Source: Pseudomonadota bacterium (GTDB lineage: Bacteria > Pseudomonadota > Gammaproteobacteria > Burkholderiales > Burkholderiaceae_C). From it: a stretch of DNA of 64,000 nucleotides. The first letter of the stretch is position 1. The number at the start of each line of letters is the position of its first letter. Both the position numbers and the translations under genes were made by a program. Below, one piece after another: positions 62,337 to 64,000 of this stretch. Under the pieces are notes generated by a model. That model worked only from the letters and a program-made list of their open reading frames with translations, had not been told where the DNA came from and did no database searches. Location of the stretch: the NCBI GenBank assembly GCA_022566735.1, contig JADFIG010000018.1, positions 1-64,000 of the forward strand, read 5' to 3'.

Positions 62337-63493
62337 TCGTGGTAGTCATAAGCTTGGAACCCTGCTTGTTTGACCAGGTGGTCGCGCTTGGCCGAGGTGT
62401 AGTCGCTGATGACCATTTCCTTGACCAGCTCGGCCAGCGTCGTCTTCGGGACCCAGCCCAGCTTGGCCTTGGCCTTGCTCGGGTCGCCCAGCAGCGTCTC
62501 CACCTCGGTGGGGCGGTAGTAGCGCGGGTCCACCTTCACGATCACATCGCCCACCTGGCACTTGGCCAGGACCTCGGCTTCGCCCTTGGCGTTGACCACC
62601 GGCTCGATCTTCGTGACGCGGCCCACTTCGGCCTCGCCCTCTCCCTCGAACGTCACCGTGATGCCCAGCTCCTTGGCCGCGAACTCCACGAACTGGCGCA
62701 CGCTGTACTGCACGCCCGTGGCGATCACGAAGTCCTCGGCCTGGTCCTGCTGCAGCATCAGCCACTGCATCTCGACGTAGTCCCGTGCGTGGCCCCAGTC
62801 GCGCAGCGCGCTCATGTTGCCCAGGTACAGGCAGTCCTGCAGGCCCAGCGCGATGCGGGCGACCGCGCGGGTGATCTTGCGGGTGACGAACGTCTCGCCG
62901 CGCACCGGGCTCTCGTGGTTGAACAGGATGCCGTTGCAGGCGTACATGCCATAGGCCTCGCGGTAGTTCACCGTGATCCAGTAGGCGTACATCTTGGCCA
63001 CCGCGTAGGGGCTGCGCGGGTAGAAGGGCGTGGTCTCCTTCTGCGGGATCTCCTGCACCAGGCCGTAGAGCTCGGAGGTGGAGGCCTGGTAGAAGCGCGT
63101 CTTCTTCTCCAGGCCCAGGATGCGGATGGCCTCCAGCAGGCGCAGCGCGCCGATGCCGTCGGCGTTGGCGGTGTACTCGGGCTCTTCGAAGCTCACGCCC
63201 ACGTGGCTTTGCGCGGCCAGGTTGTAGATCTCGTCGGGCTGGACCTTCTGGACGATGCGCACCAGCGAGGTGGAGTCGGTCAGGTCACCGTAGTGCAGCA
63301 CGAAGTTGCGGTTGTCGACGTGCGGGTCCTGGTAGAGGTGGTCGATGCGGTCGGTGTTGAACAGCGAGGAGCGGCGCTTGATGCCATGCACCTCGTAGCC
63401 CTTGTTCAGCAGGAACTCCGCCAGGTAGGCGCCGTCCTGGCCCGTCACGCCCGTGATCAGGGCCACTTTCTTGGGGGTTTGCATCGTGCTCAT
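62333..63493 (-). CDS. gmd: GDP-mannose 4,6-dehydratase
   Basis: 386-residue short-chain dehydrogenase/reductase making GDP-4-keto-6-deoxy-mannose from GDP-mannose. NAD(P) binding: [18 protein letters not shown]. Active-site residues: the Thr/Ser in QASTSELYG and YAVAK with Tyr and Lys. [16 protein letters not shown] and [18 protein letters not shown] are specific for Gmd. Start at 63493 (a second ATG at 63484 is equally possible). It implies fucose, rhamnose or a related deoxysugar in the polymer. The reductase that would follow is not in the window. Confidence 0.95.
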   Translation of the reverse strand: MSTMQTPKKVALITGVTGQDGAYLAEFLLNKGYEVHGIKRRSSLFNTDRIDHLYQDPHVDNRNFVLHYGDLTDSTSLVRIVQKVQPDEIYNLAAQSHVGVSFEEPEYTANADGIGALRLLEAIRILGLEKKTRFYQASTSELYGLVQEIPQKETTPFYPRSPYAVAKMYAYWITVNYREAYGMYACNGILFNHESPVRGETFVTRKITRAVARIALGLQDCLYLGNMSALRDWGHARDYVEMQWLMLQQDQAEDFVIATGVQYSVRQFVEFAAKELGITVTFEGEGEAEVGRVTKIEPVVNAKGEAEVLAKCQVGDVIVKVDPRYYRPTEVETLLGDPSKAKAKLGWVPKTTLAELVKEMVISDYTSAKRDHLVKQAGFQAYDYHE

Positions 63494-63583
63494 CTCTCTC
63501 TTTTCTGAATGAATGTGGTGCGCGCCGCCGTGCAAGCCCCGGGTCACCGCTGCGTTCACCTTGCGCCGGCACCGCGCGCCCGC

Positions 63584-64000
63584 TCAGCGGCCGAACAGGC
63601 GGCTGCGCTGGGACGCGGGCACGTGCGCTTGCCAGGCCCGCACGAAAGCCGCGTGGGCCTCGTAGGCCGCCTGGGGGTCATGCGACAGCGAGGACACCCG
63701 CACCAGCAGGCCATCCGCGATCAGGCCGTCGAGGGCGTAGCGGATCTGCTGGAGCTTGTGGCGCGATGCCGTGTTGACCACGTGGTCGCCGATCGTCATC
63801 CAGTAAGTCACCGGCTCCATGCGCGCGCCCAGGTGCGTGTCCACGTGCATCACCTCGATGCTGCGCTCACCCAGCGACAGCGTGCCCGCCTGCGGACTGG
63901 AGACGGTGAAGCCCTGCGCCGCATAGCAGACCTCGGGGCGGTGCACCTTGAACCCATCCGACTGGTCGCGGCCATAGGCGATGGTCAGCATGATGCGCTC
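63584..64000 (-). CDS. epsI: EpsI-type exosortase-associated protein (5' end beyond window)
   Basis: The C-terminal 138 residues are present. The segment MLTIAYGRDQSDGFKVHRPE and VCYAAQGF with its conserved Cys-containing KVHRPEVCY motif matches EpsI (PF11984), the partner or fused domain of exosortases. Later TYWMTIGDHVV is also conserved. The frame is open to the window end, where the missing N-terminus and probably the exosortase gene itself lie. Its presence marks this polysaccharide locus as linked to the PEP-CTERM protein-sorting system. Confidence 0.88.
   Translation of the reverse strand, partial: ERIMLTIAYGRDQSDGFKVHRPEVCYAAQGFTVSSPQAGTLSLGERSIEVMHVDTHLGARMEPVTYWMTIGDHVVNTASRHKLQQIRYALDGLIADGLLVRVSSLSHDPQAAYEAHAAFVRAWQAHVPASQRSRLFGR

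Noticed and set aside
1..64000. CRISPR arrays, rRNA genes or riboswitches
   Set aside because: No regularly spaced repeats, no rRNA-like sequence and no recognisable riboswitch core were found.

Overview
This 64 kb, GC-rich window reads as a chromosomal segment of a betaproteobacterium, most likely order Burkholderiales. The indicators are a Burkholderiales-style CopABCD/CopRS copper locus, a mannose-type EIIA plus HPr pair, an EpsD/EpsF/EpsG/EpsI exosortase-linked polysaccharide locus, and an Fpr-type flavodoxin reductase. This assignment is inferred from gene content only; no similarity search was possible.

Copper region (1-10.9 kb). A leftward unit encodes a CusF-like periplasmic copper protein, a Met-rich secreted protein with an apparent ATT start, a DUF2933 protein, an isoprenylcysteine methyltransferase-like membrane protein, a heavy-metal-associated (HMA) copper chaperone, and a copper P1B-ATPase cut by the window edge. 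Divergent from it is the copRS two-component system. Facing copRS is copABCD: multicopper oxidase, outer-membrane CopB, periplasmic CopC and inner-membrane CopD. Two ATTAC-N6-GTWAT palindromes, one in the copR/cusF-like gap and one upstream of copA, look like a shared CopR operator. The next kilobase is a scar with an IS5-like transposase remnant and a terminator with no gene in front of it, probably the island border.

Mixed region (11.8-22 kb). This holds a hemolysin III-family protein, a trypsin-like protease, a frameshifted hypothetical gene, a Tat-exported PhoD-type phosphatase, a LysR regulator divergent from azoR and a pirin gene, a second pirin gene, and a PAS-GGDEF diguanylate cyclase.

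Integrative element (22.2-27.4 kb). A compact element of about 5.2 kb sits in the 3' end of a tRNA-Pro(CGG) gene. It carries a tyrosine integrase next to the tRNA, a serine recombinase with res-like repeats, a small gene overlapping a ParB-like gene, and one cargo gene, a DUF4238 protein. Near-identical core repeats and TGTGGGAAG-type arm repeats mark both ends. The presumed native tRNA terminator now lies beyond the far end.

Housekeeping region (27.5-51 kb). This includes ispB, a UbiH-family monooxygenase, a YkgJ-like protein, proA, a TSUP permease, an SMP-30-like protein, fpr, queC, lemA plus an M48 protease, a chalcone-isomerase-like protein plus an outer-membrane MetA-family protein, and a leftward yhdP-tlpA-lipoprotein-EIIA-HPr unit. 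glnE and a rhombosortase-like protease run rightward.

Exopolysaccharide region (51.2-64 kb). Rightward epsD-epsF-epsG (export and chain length) meet a tightly overlapping leftward series: epsI (cut by the window end), gmd, a polymerase/ligase-like protein, a clan-A glycoside hydrolase, a flippase and three glycosyltransferases. Together they describe synthesis and export of a polysaccharide that probably contains a GDP-mannose-derived deoxysugar.
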